The notes beneath the pieces are model-generated. The model had not been told where the DNA came from and did no database searches. It worked only from the letters and a program-made list of their open reading frames with translations. 28,059 nt of DNA from Bacillota bacterium. Its GTDB lineage: Bacteria > Bacillota > Clostridia > Acetivibrionales > DSM-1351. Below, one piece after another: positions 21,565 to 28,059 of the stretch; position 1 is the stretch's first letter, and each line of letters begins with the position of its first letter. Location: contig JAEZOA010000063.1 of assembly GCA_023441625.1 (NCBI GenBank), positions 1 through 28,059 of the forward strand. Reading direction: 5' to 3'. Position numbers and translations under genes: made by a program.

Positions 21565-23237
21565 ATAAAGTGTCTCCTCTTCTCAGGTAAAACTATGGTT
21601 TCAATTATTTTTAATAGCTTTTTCCCAAAATAATCATTAAAAGTACTTTTGAATTTCAAAGGTTCTCCAAAAAAACTGTACATCCATCTTATGTATACCT
21701 TATGGTCATATGGAACTTCTAAAACCTTTGCATAGGCAATTAGTTCCTGAAGCTCCTGCGGTGCGGCCTCTTCAAGCATGCTTTGCAGAATACTTCGAGT
21801 ACTTAACTCTCCTTTATAAAATTTGTTTATAATGAAGGATGTTCTTGATATGCATTTTGCCAGTATTCCATCCACCTTCAATTGCTGGCCCATTTCTACT
21901 GCGTTAAAGGGTAGCATATCGGAAATTAGAAAAATGTGATTTAGATATGGTTCAATCACCCTTAGTATTGTCAGGTCAGCATCAATAAATATATAGGAAA
22001 AGCTGTCCTGTAGTTGAACTAGTTGTTTGTGGAATAGTAAGGTATTAGAAGGGAGTTCTTCTATCAGATAATTCATATTGATATAGTAAAGATTCGAACT
22101 TATCTTTATCATTAATGTAGAATTGAGGTCCTCTTTTATAATTGATAGTCCTTTTACCGGATTAACAGACTGGCTTCTTTTAAATCCTGCACCAGATATA
22201 CTTCTCTCAAATCTGCTAAAAGGACTTAAATCAACTATACACACCGGGGTTGAGCCTCTCGCTACATATTCAGCCATTGCAGCTGTTAAGGTTGATACCC
22301 CTGTTCCTCTAGCTCCAGTGCATGCTATAATTTTTGTCAATGCTAATGACTTTTCTAGTTTATTAACCTTATTTCCACTATCTATGAAAGTACATAAACT
22401 ATATTGCCGTAATGCCTTCATCAGTATACCTGCCGTTTGGTATCTCAGTTCTGGATTTGGATGAACGCACTTTCTAAGTAATTCAAAAAGCTCTGGCGTA
22501 AGATATTCCTTATACTGCTCATTTTGAAATACATTAAGTGATTTTGCAGGTTCTATCCCTGTTAGAAGTTGAATTAATGTTATTCCTAATGAATATATAT
22601 CACTTGCTCGACTTATTCCATTTCCAACAAATTGCTCGGGGGCTGCATACCCCTTTGTTCCAATAAATGCAGTGTCATAGGAGGGCTTATTGGAGGCAAT
22701 TACTGATTGGCAGTTTATCCTCCCATATTCTGCATAATTTTTTATAGTTTTACCACTTTCTTCACAAACCATTGCAGATATACCAAAATCAATTAATTTT
22801 ACAAAACCTTCATTAGTTAAAATTATATTGTGTGGCTTCATATCACCATAAATAATTGGGTTGGGTTTTTGACAATGTAAATACTCCAAAACACTGCATA
22901 GCTGGATTGCCCAATCAATTACAGTTTGCTCATCAAAACAACCCTTTATATCTAGCTCCTGTTTTAGCGATTTACCCTCTATATAATCCTCAACAATATA
23001 AATTTTATTTTCATCCTCATATACATCACATATTCTTGGTAATGCAGGATGATTTAAGCGCTTTAAAATTTCAGGCTCAATGTATCCACTAACAGAGATT
23101 TTTTCACCCTTTGTAATTTCTTTAACAGCCCACATATTGTCTAGAATTATATTTTTTGCAAGAAAAACTTCTCCACATCCACCATGCCCAAGTGCCCTTA
23201 TATATTTGTATTTAGAAAAGAAAGAATTTTGCTGCAT
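21561..23237 (-). CDS. Ser/Thr protein kinase fused to a degenerate MinD/TadZ-like domain
   Basis: A 558-residue soluble protein; I start it at the ATG at 23237, 8 bases after GGAGGA (an ATG at 23252 lies inside that SD). Residues 10-280 are a Hanks-type kinase: Gly loop GHGGCGEV, Lys39 (WAVKE), catalytic loop YGDMKPHN (Asp132, Lys134, Asn137), DFG (150-152) and APE (199-201). HRD is YGD here but the Asp is kept, so it should be active. Residues 300-558 resemble MinD/TadZ: KIIACTGARGTGVSTLTAAM at the P-loop position and FSYIFIDADLT at Walker B. The P-loop lysine is Val315 and the upstream signature Lys is absent, so ATP hydrolysis is doubtful. There is no membrane helix or PASTA domain. As first gene of the Tad-like operon it may link kinase signalling to pilus positioning. 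Confidence 0.88.
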   Translation of the reverse strand: MQQNSFFSKYKYIRALGHGGCGEVFLAKNIILDNMWAVKEITKGEKISVSGYIEPEILKRLNHPALPRICDVYEDENKIYIVEDYIEGKSLKQELDIKGCFDEQTVIDWAIQLCSVLEYLHCQKPNPIIYGDMKPHNIILTNEGFVKLIDFGISAMVCEESGKTIKNYAEYGRINCQSVIASNKPSYDTAFIGTKGYAAPEQFVGNGISRASDIYSLGITLIQLLTGIEPAKSLNVFQNEQYKEYLTPELFELLRKCVHPNPELRYQTAGILMKALRQYSLCTFIDSGNKVNKLEKSLALTKIIACTGARGTGVSTLTAAMAEYVARGSTPVCIVDLSPFSRFERSISGAGFKRSQSVNPVKGLSIIKEDLNSTLMIKISSNLYYINMNYLIEELPSNTLLFHKQLVQLQDSFSYIFIDADLTILRVIEPYLNHIFLISDMLPFNAVEMGQQLKVDGILAKCISRTSFIINKFYKGELSTRSILQSMLEEAAPQELQELIAYAKVLEVPYDHKVYIRWMYSFFGEPLKFKSTFNDYFGKKLLKIIETIVLPEKRRHFI

Positions 23238-23259
23238 GACTATTTCCTCCATGCATAAT

Positions 23260-23286
23260 CAACGCAAGTTGGAATGCCAACATTGC
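23260..23286. repeat. 27-bp dispersed repeat, copy 2 (leader of the Tad-like operon)
   Basis: Matches 5448-5474 at 25 of 27 positions. In the transcript it can form a hairpin, GTTGG-CATT-CCAAC with outer GCAA/TTGC and one bulge, ending about 23 bases before the kinase start codon. Confidence 0.75.
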
Positions 23287-23479
23287 AAGTGTGCTCCAGC
23301 TTCGCTGGACGAACTGTTAATAAAAAGTGTATATGCTTTTCACTATAAATGCGCATATTCTCAACTGATTGAGAAAAAATATCTCATTAGTCTAATTGAA
23401 TAAAACATAATAATAAAATAGAAATCAAATGAAATGTTTAACTGAGAACGGAACGATCTCAAAGAAAAAATTAAGAAGT

Positions 23480-23503
23480 CTAGAAAATGTAAATGTTTTC
23501 TAG
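23480..23503. promoter_or_regulatory. Inverted repeat downstream of the PflX-like gene
   Basis: CTAGAAAA (23480-23487), 8-base spacer, TTTTCTAG (23496-23503), a perfect 8-bp repeat. On the minus strand it is followed after about 8 bases by a T-run, so it could be a weak terminator for the PflX-like gene, or an operator for the Tad-like operon. Confidence 0.4.
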
Positions 23504-23622
23504 TAATGTAAATTATAAACCATAATTATCCATAATGCAACACTTATTTTAATAATATTTAAATTTCTAATTAGGTTAATTTATTATAGTTTCAATAAAG
23601 ACAAAATAACTGTTTTTGTATA

Positions 23623-24516
23623 CTATACTCCTTCAAGGTTAAAGTCTGGAACATACTGAACATCTGCTGATTGCCGCTCCTGTATATAGCCCGCTTCTAA
23701 ACCCAATTTATATAAATGATTTACTACTCTCTCATACTCATGTCTCGTTATTCCACGATTGATTTCAGTATATTTTTCTGCATTATAATAGGGGATATAC
23801 TGACTCATAAGGGAAATATATACACTTTTTGGCAAGTTATCGCTTATCCAATCCAGAATATGCATACTTTCTTTAATATGGCCAGGAAGAATTAGATGCC
23901 TGATAATAAGTCCTTTCTTTATAATACCAGCTTGGTCTAATACGGGGCTTCCCACCTGATTATACATTTCAATAACGGCTTTTCTACTCACCTCAGGATA
24001 ATTCTGAGCCTTAGAGTACTTAAATGCCGTTTTATCGGAGGAATATTTCATATCTGGAAGATATACATCCACCATTCCCTCTATTACTTTTAATGTTTCT
24101 ATTGATTCATAGCCATTTGTATTGTAAATAACAGGCACAGTTAATTTTCCTTGTTGTTTTAAAGGAAGAAGGGCCTGCTTAATAGCATTTGTATAATGAG
24201 TTGGATTAACCAGATTGATATTATGTGCACCATTTTTAATTAATTCAATAAATATCTCCTGGAGTCTTTTAATTGATATAACCTTACCATAATTATTCTG
24301 GCTGATATCATAATTCTGACAAAACACACATTTGAGATTGCAACCAGAAAAGAAGACTGTTCCAGATCCTTGGGTACCACTAATACACGGCTCCTCCCAC
24401 ATGTGAAGAAAAGCCTTTGCCACCTTCAGCTGCTCTGAAACACCACAATAGCCTAATCCTTTTTTTCTGATAATGCCACATTGCCTTGGGCATTGGTTAC
24501 AATACTCCCTTGTCAT
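23623..24516 (-). CDS. PflX-like radical SAM protein (COG1313 type)
   Basis: A 297-residue protein. Its N-terminus has an extra cysteine cluster, CNQCPRQCG plus GYCG (Cys6, 9, 13, 24). The radical-SAM cysteines are Cys59, Cys63 and Cys66 in CNLKCVFCQN. NLVNPTHYTNAI, YNTNGYESIETL and VDVYLPDMKY, and the ending DFNLEGV, are characteristic of the uncharacterised PflX-related family, distant from pyruvate formate-lyase activase. The glycyl-radical partner, if any, is not in the window. The ATG at 24516 follows AGGAGG by 4 bases; a promoter with TTGTAT-17-TATTAT lies just upstream. Function is unknown beyond S-adenosylmethionine radical chemistry. Confidence 0.9.
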   Translation of the reverse strand: MTREYCNQCPRQCGIIRKKGLGYCGVSEQLKVAKAFLHMWEEPCISGTQGSGTVFFSGCNLKCVFCQNYDISQNNYGKVISIKRLQEIFIELIKNGAHNINLVNPTHYTNAIKQALLPLKQQGKLTVPVIYNTNGYESIETLKVIEGMVDVYLPDMKYSSDKTAFKYSKAQNYPEVSRKAVIEMYNQVGSPVLDQAGIIKKGLIIRHLILPGHIKESMHILDWISDNLPKSVYISLMSQYIPYYNAEKYTEINRGITRHEYERVVNHLYKLGLEAGYIQERQSADVQYVPDFNLEGV

Positions 24517-24550
24517 TTAACCTCCTAATTGCTTATGCACTCAAATACAG

Positions 24551-24579
24551 ATAATAAGCTTGCATACAGTAATATACAA
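24551..24579 (-). promoter_or_regulatory. Sigma-A-like promoter for the PflX-like gene
   Basis: The minus strand reads TTGTAT (24579-24574), a 17-bp spacer and TATTAT (24556-24551), ending 34 bp before the start codon. Confidence 0.6.
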
Positions 24580-24629
24580 ATAAATACCATCTATTGCGTA
24601 TGTATGTTTTTACAATTATACCTATTGTA

Positions 24630-24658
24630 TTTACATTCTTCTCAAATAAAAATATAAT
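24630..24658 (+). promoter_or_regulatory. Sigma-A promoter for the hydrolase gene
   Basis: TTTACA (24630-24635), a 17-bp spacer and a perfect TATAAT (24653-24658). The predicted transcript begins about 100 bp before the GTG start, giving a fairly long leader in which I see no clear element. Confidence 0.7.
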
Positions 24659-24767
24659 AGTACTATGTTTGCACTTTTTTTAACAAAGATTTATAGTTTA
24701 TTCGCCTGACGCAGACTAGTATAAATCTTAGGCATAGATTAGTCAATAGCAATATGGAGGGATTACT

Positions 24768-25745
24768 GTGAGGCTTAATACAGTTGCTTATGCAGAGCGT
24801 AAGAGCATTATACCTAAAAATACATTTTTAGCAGTTATATATTTAATAATACTTATTTTTGTTATCATATGTATAGTATCCATTACTTCTGCCTGGAAAA
24901 TTACACATCCTGGCAAAATAACCACACCTCAAATAACATCGAATATTGCCCCTAATTATAAAAATATTAGTTTCACAACAAATGAGTCAGAGGAAAAAAT
25001 TAATGGCTGGTTCTTCTCTTCACAAGGCGCAAAAACAACAGTTTTGGTGGTCCATAGCTATGGTAAGAATCGTTTACAATTCGACGAGGAAACCTTTAAA
25101 CTAATAGCAGGCTTGACTAATAAAGGTCTTAATGTAATGACCTTTGATTTAAGAGGTTCTGGTAACTCTGCAGGATCTATTACTACTTTTGGTAGAAATG
25201 AAACTACAGATGTTTTAAGTGCTATAAAGTATTTAAAGCAGCAAGGGACAGAGAATATAATCTTAATGGGCTTTTCAACTGGCGCCTCCTCCTGCCTTTC
25301 TGCTGTTTCTCAAACTCCTTATAAAGACAGTATAATAGGTGTTATTGCTGATAGTCCTTATTCAAAAATTGACAATTATATTGATTATGCAATTGAATCG
25401 GAAAGCTGGCTTCCTGCTATCCCCTTTAAATATACTATAACCTTTGCAGTTAATAAAATCTCAAAAATTACTGAAGAAATGGATATAATCCCAAAGATAC
25501 CATCAATAATTCCAACACCTGTTTTATTTATTGATGGTGCTCAGGATGAACTATCAGCATCAGATAACACTAAGCTACTATATGAGCTGTATTTTAGAAA
25601 AAACCCTGTACCTGTGGATTATTGGAACTCAAAGGCACAAGAATATGGTCAGAGTTTTTTAGAGTTCCCTGACCAATACATTAATAAGGTTATCGATTTT
25701 GTTGATGTATGTGTTGAGGATGCAAAGAATGCAAATAAGAATTAA
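24768..25745 (+). CDS. Membrane-anchored alpha/beta-hydrolase-fold protein
   Basis: A 325-residue protein from a GTG start, 7 bases after GGAGG. A membrane helix at about 19-40 anchors it; the rest should be outside the cell. The hydrolase core is clear: VLVVHSYGKNR (oxyanion region, 92-102), MTFDLRGSGNSAG, nucleophile elbow GFSTG with Ser170, ADSPYS, and the acid LFIDGAQDE with Asp260. The catalytic His expected near the C-terminus (AxH...SF pattern) seems absent: the segment reads AQEYGQSFLEFPDQY, and no His occurs after residue 96. It may be inactive or use another residue. The closest families are YqkD-like serine hydrolases. It converges on the flgN-like gene with two bases between stops. 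Confidence 0.85.
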   Translation: MRLNTVAYAERKSIIPKNTFLAVIYLIILIFVIICIVSITSAWKITHPGKITTPQITSNIAPNYKNISFTTNESEEKINGWFFSSQGAKTTVLVVHSYGKNRLQFDEETFKLIAGLTNKGLNVMTFDLRGSGNSAGSITTFGRNETTDVLSAIKYLKQQGTENIILMGFSTGASSCLSAVSQTPYKDSIIGVIADSPYSKIDNYIDYAIESESWLPAIPFKYTITFAVNKISKITEEMDIIPKIPSIIPTPVLFIDGAQDELSASDNTKLLYELYFRKNPVPVDYWNSKAQEYGQSFLEFPDQYINKVIDFVDVCVEDAKNANKN

Positions 25746-25747
25746 TA

Positions 25748-26230
25748 CTACTTTTTTGTATCAAAAAAATATGATGGTGTTGGCAGATTACCAGCCACAT
25801 TGTAACCATTATTTGCTATTTTAGACTGTCTAACTCTTTTTATGTCATTACCTAATTTGCTCAATATTTCCTGCACCCTGTTTTTATTGTCAATTTCAAG
25901 GCTTTGGATCTGTTTAGTTGTACTAAAGATAGTTGTTACAATTTGCTTCAGCTCTGCCGCACCTTTAATTTGAATCACTTTTATATCTTCTATGCTTTCA
26001 ACACCTAATACCGATTTCAACCTTGAATAATATACTTCGAAAGCGCTATCAAGCTCATCAATTGAGTCAATTTGGACCTGCTTTAAGCTAATTAATCTTT
26101 CAATTTCTTCAACAGAATCTTCATTAATAATACTAGCCTGTTCCTTTGTTAAATCTAGTATTATTCTTAGGGCAATTAACTTCTTTTCAGAAGCTTCTAT
26201 TAACTTTTGTATATACTGCTCTGGCGTCAT
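25748..26230 (-). CDS. flgN: FlgN-like flagellar export chaperone
   Basis: A 160-residue helical protein. The N-terminal pattern, YIQKLIEASEKKL, LTKEQASIINED, then LISLKQVQIDSIDELD, fits FlgN, which binds the hook-associated proteins FlgK and FlgL before export. The end NLPTPSYFFDTKK resembles the tail of other clostridial FlgN proteins. The ATG at 26230 follows GGGGGAT. It lies after fliS, from which it is separated by a hairpin (26263-26294), so all three flagellar genes are in one direction. FlgN is poorly conserved in sequence, so the symbol depends partly on context. Confidence 0.7.
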   Translation of the reverse strand: MTPEQYIQKLIEASEKKLIALRIILDLTKEQASIINEDSVEEIERLISLKQVQIDSIDELDSAFEVYYSRLKSVLGVESIEDIKVIQIKGAAELKQIVTTIFSTTKQIQSLEIDNKNRVQEILSKLGNDIKRVRQSKIANNGYNVAGNLPTPSYFFDTKK

Positions 26231-26262
26231 TTTTTATCCCCCAATTTAAAAGTTTATAAATA

Positions 26263-26294
26263 CACCACATAAGCCCTAAATTGCCTATGTGGTG
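26263..26294 (-). terminator. Hairpin between fliS and flgN-like gene (attenuator candidate)
   Basis: Arms CACCACATA (26263-26271) and TATGTGGTG (26286-26294) form a perfect 9-bp stem. On the minus strand it is followed by TATTTATAAACTTTT, a poor U-tract, so termination would be partial. Confidence 0.45.
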
Positions 26295-26317
26295 CCTTTA
26301 AATCTCTAAATTACATC

Positions 26318-26722
26318 TTATTTTGCAATTCCTTCTGACTCTCGAACCGGATGTTTTGCAATTTTCATTGCCTGAGCCCAAGCATCCCTCAAGTCTTTTG
26401 CATACCCAAGAATTTCTGTTATTATTGTATTGTCTTTCTTTAAATTTGCTTCAACCAGTCGTCTATACATATAGTCATAAATACTATCTAGGTTTTCCGA
26501 TACTTCGTAATTCATATCTAATGTTGCTTGGAACTCCTTTACAATTGCCTGCGCCCTGATAATACCATTGTTTGCCTTTTCAATGTTATTTGCCTCAATA
26601 GCAGTTTGAGCCTGCATAAGGAACTTTACCAAGCCATTAAACAGCATTAGAGTAAGTTCCTCTGGAGCAGCGGTTTTTATAGAATTCTCTTTATACTGAT
26701 CATAAGCTTTATTTGCCAACAT
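26318..26722 (-). CDS. fliS: Flagellar export chaperone FliS
   Basis: A 134-residue helical protein that binds the C-terminus of flagellin and keeps it unfolded for export. Family features are ANKAYDQYKENSIKTAAPEELTLMLFNGLVKFL at the N-terminus and the later helix YDYMYRRLVEANLKKD. I start it at the ATG at 26722, because the family begins at this point; an in-frame GTG at 26743 would add seven residues encoded by the SD region. GGAGG lies 10 bases upstream of the ATG. It follows fliD by 51 bp, the usual fliD-fliS order. Confidence 0.95.
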   Translation of the reverse strand: MLANKAYDQYKENSIKTAAPEELTLMLFNGLVKFLMQAQTAIEANNIEKANNGIIRAQAIVKEFQATLDMNYEVSENLDSIYDYMYRRLVEANLKKDNTIITEILGYAKDLRDAWAQAMKIAKHPVRESEGIAK

Positions 26723-26773
26723 TAGCCAACGTCCTCCTTGCACGTTTTGTGCTCTCTATTTTTGCTTATTTAA

Positions 26774-28059
26774 TTATGAGCCGCTAGAAAACATCTGAGT
26801 TATATAATTCTGCTGATCATTCAATTTACTGAGTGCTGATTCCATTGCAGCATACTTAGCATATAAAGCACTTTCCTTGCTGGTGAGCCTGCTATTGAGG
26901 TCATTTATAATTGAATTAAAGCCAGTCATCTCTTTAAATAATACATTCGAATATTCAGAACGATCGCCTGTAATACCTGCTTTTTCTAATAAGGTACCCT
27001 TATAGCCGCTACTATCTGTATTAGTTCTTATTGCATTTTGAATAATGTCAGATAATCTTTGTGCTATTCCTGATTCCTTATACCTTTTACTGTTGGCTGT
27101 AGAACTGTTTATTGCTTCATAATAAGTGGTATCCGAAGAAGTTGTAAATAGCTTTACAATCTGTTCCGACTTAGTTGCAAGTGCCTCTTTTAGTTTTGCT
27201 TCATTTTCCGGTTTTATTTCTAGCTTACCCTTTTGTGTATAATCTGATGAGGTTGTTATTCCAATTGAGGATAGACTTATACCTGCTCCCTCCACTGTAT
27301 CATATAAAACATTCCTTAGCTGGGATACAATTCCGGATAGAATACTATCATTTTTCAATAAACCGGACTTTGCCTTAGTTTCCCACTGTTTTATCTGGTC
27401 CTCAGTCATTGCTGCTTTTTCTTCAGAAGTTAGTGGTTGATAATCTTTGTACTGCTTTTCAGTAAGCTTTTCATTAATTTTAGAAATTAATTCGTTATAC
27501 TTATCTATAAATCCTTTAATATACTCAAAAGTTTTTGTAGTATCAGTGCTAATGATAGCCTGTATTGGGTCTGTCACCTTCCCATCTGCACCTGTACCAG
27601 CGGTAAAATCCTGCTTAATTTCATAAGTTAACCCATCATATGTAAAGACATTTGATGATCTGACAATCTCTGTACCATCACTTAGGGTGACTTTTGCATC
27701 TGTACCGTTCTTATTACCTGTTACGCCAAGTGCTGTCATAAAATTGCCTGTAGAGTCCTTAACAACTAATGAATCCATCACACCACTACCGTTGGATTTT
27801 ATAGAAAAACTGTTTGTTGTAATATTATACTCCATTTTTGCATTTATCGATGTATTTGCATTAACTTTATTGATAATATCTTGTATGGAGGTTTGACTTG
27901 AGTTGAATCCAAAAAATACTCCATTAATTGAAAATCGGATATCTTCTCCTGCTCCTGTAACACCTGGGTCAACTGAAAATCCTCCTGCAATATCTGATAT
28001 CTTAGCATTTAAATTCACCTTGCTGGAGAGCTTTGCTGGATTAATGCCAAGTGCAGCAT
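26774..28059 (-). CDS. fliD: Flagellar filament cap protein FliD (5' end outside window)
   Basis: The frame remains open to the right edge, with residues AALGINPAKLSSKV before the internal GTG at 28018, so the gene is partial and lacks its N-terminus. About 428 residues are present. A flagellin-IN-like segment (FSINGVFFGFNSSQTSIQDIINKVN) is followed by the FliD C-terminal domain with FIDKYNELISKINEKL and GISLSSIGITTSSDYTQKGKLEI. The C-terminus ends in a coiled coil (ALYAKYAAMESALSKLNDQQ) that typically mediates oligomerisation. FliD caps the flagellum and guides flagellin assembly. fliS and the flgN-like gene follow in the same direction, so the organism is probably motile. Confidence 0.94.
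   Translation of the reverse strand, partial: AALGINPAKLSSKVNLNAKISDIAGGFSVDPGVTGAGEDIRFSINGVFFGFNSSQTSIQDIINKVNANTSINAKMEYNITTNSFSIKSNGSGVMDSLVVKDSTGNFMTALGVTGNKNGTDAKVTLSDGTEIVRSSNVFTYDGLTYEIKQDFTAGTGADGKVTDPIQAIISTDTTKTFEYIKGFIDKYNELISKINEKLTEKQYKDYQPLTSEEKAAMTEDQIKQWETKAKSGLLKNDSILSGIVSQLRNVLYDTVEGAGISLSSIGITTSSDYTQKGKLEIKPENEAKLKEALATKSEQIVKLFTTSSDTTYYEAINSSTANSKRYKESGIAQRLSDIIQNAIRTNTDSSGYKGTLLEKAGITGDRSEYSNVLFKEMTGFNSIINDLNSRLTSKESALYAKYAAMESALSKLNDQQNYITQMFSSGS

Larger units (their letters stand above)
23238..23622. other. Non-coding leader region of the Tad-like operon
   Basis: This gap holds no convincing gene. Next to the kinase SD lies a repeat copy (23260-23286) and a second hairpin, TCCAGC-TTC-GCTGGA (23295-23309). 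Further off are TCTCAA-CTGA-TTGAGA (23359-23374) and CTAGAAAA-8-TTTTCTAG (23480-23503). I could not assign a clear promoter; the rest is AT-rich sequence. Confidence 0.6.

Noticed and set aside
23080..23403. Plus-strand frame with a Cys-rich end (ECQHCKCAPASLDEL)
   Set aside because: It starts inside the kinase gene antisense and its tail is just translation of the hairpin repeat; no SD.

Overview
This is an AT-rich window of anaerobic low-GC Bacillota type (class Clostridia). The inference rests on strong GGAGG ribosome-binding sites, mixed ATG/GTG/TTG starts, radical-SAM enzymes with 4Fe-4S cysteine motifs, a monoderm-style Tad-like locus and flagellar genes. I cannot name a species. Nearly every gene is on the minus strand; only a YhhN-like membrane protein gene and an alpha/beta-hydrolase gene are on the plus strand. 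I see no tRNA, rRNA, CRISPR array or insertion sequence.

Layout from left to right: (1) 1-4622, a minus-strand module in transcription order: OmpR-type response regulator, sensor histidine kinase, solute-binding lipoprotein, and a second lipoprotein cut by the window edge. The two lipoproteins share an almost identical 77-bp start/signal-peptide segment. (2) 4774-5493, YhhN-like protein, converging on leuB through one shared bidirectional terminator. (3) 5506-8651, leuC-leuD-leuB for leucine synthesis. They are preceded by a promoter flanked by inverted operator-like arms and by a 30-codon leader ORF whose codons can base-pair with the leuC ribosome-binding site. (4) 8698-13873, an AraC-type regulator, a DEAD-box RNA helicase, a Uup-type ABC-F ATPase and a radical SAM/SPASM protein. 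(5) 13942-14347, a structured intergenic element and a small coiled-coil protein carrying 21-bp coding repeats. (6) 14439-23237, an eleven-gene Tad/Flp-pilus-like operon. (7) 23623-25745, a PflX-like radical SAM protein and a membrane-anchored hydrolase, divergently transcribed. (8) 25748-28059, flagellar genes in transcription order fliD (partial), fliS and an flgN-like chaperone gene.

The most unusual system is the Tad-like operon. It begins with a soluble Ser/Thr kinase fused to a MinD/TadZ-like domain whose P-loop lysine is gone. A CpaB-like SAF protein, a second TadZ-like ATPase with an intact P-loop lysine, the TadA motor ATPase and two TadB/TadC membrane platforms follow. Then come three 50-55-residue pilin-like peptides and two larger pseudopilin-like proteins. 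The three peptides were found by direct translation; they lack an obvious type IV prepilin-peptidase site, and no peptidase or secretin is present in the window. The best regulatory candidate is the leuC leader ORF with its anti-Shine-Dalgarno pairing, which suggests translational control by leucine supply. Both are inferences from sequence.
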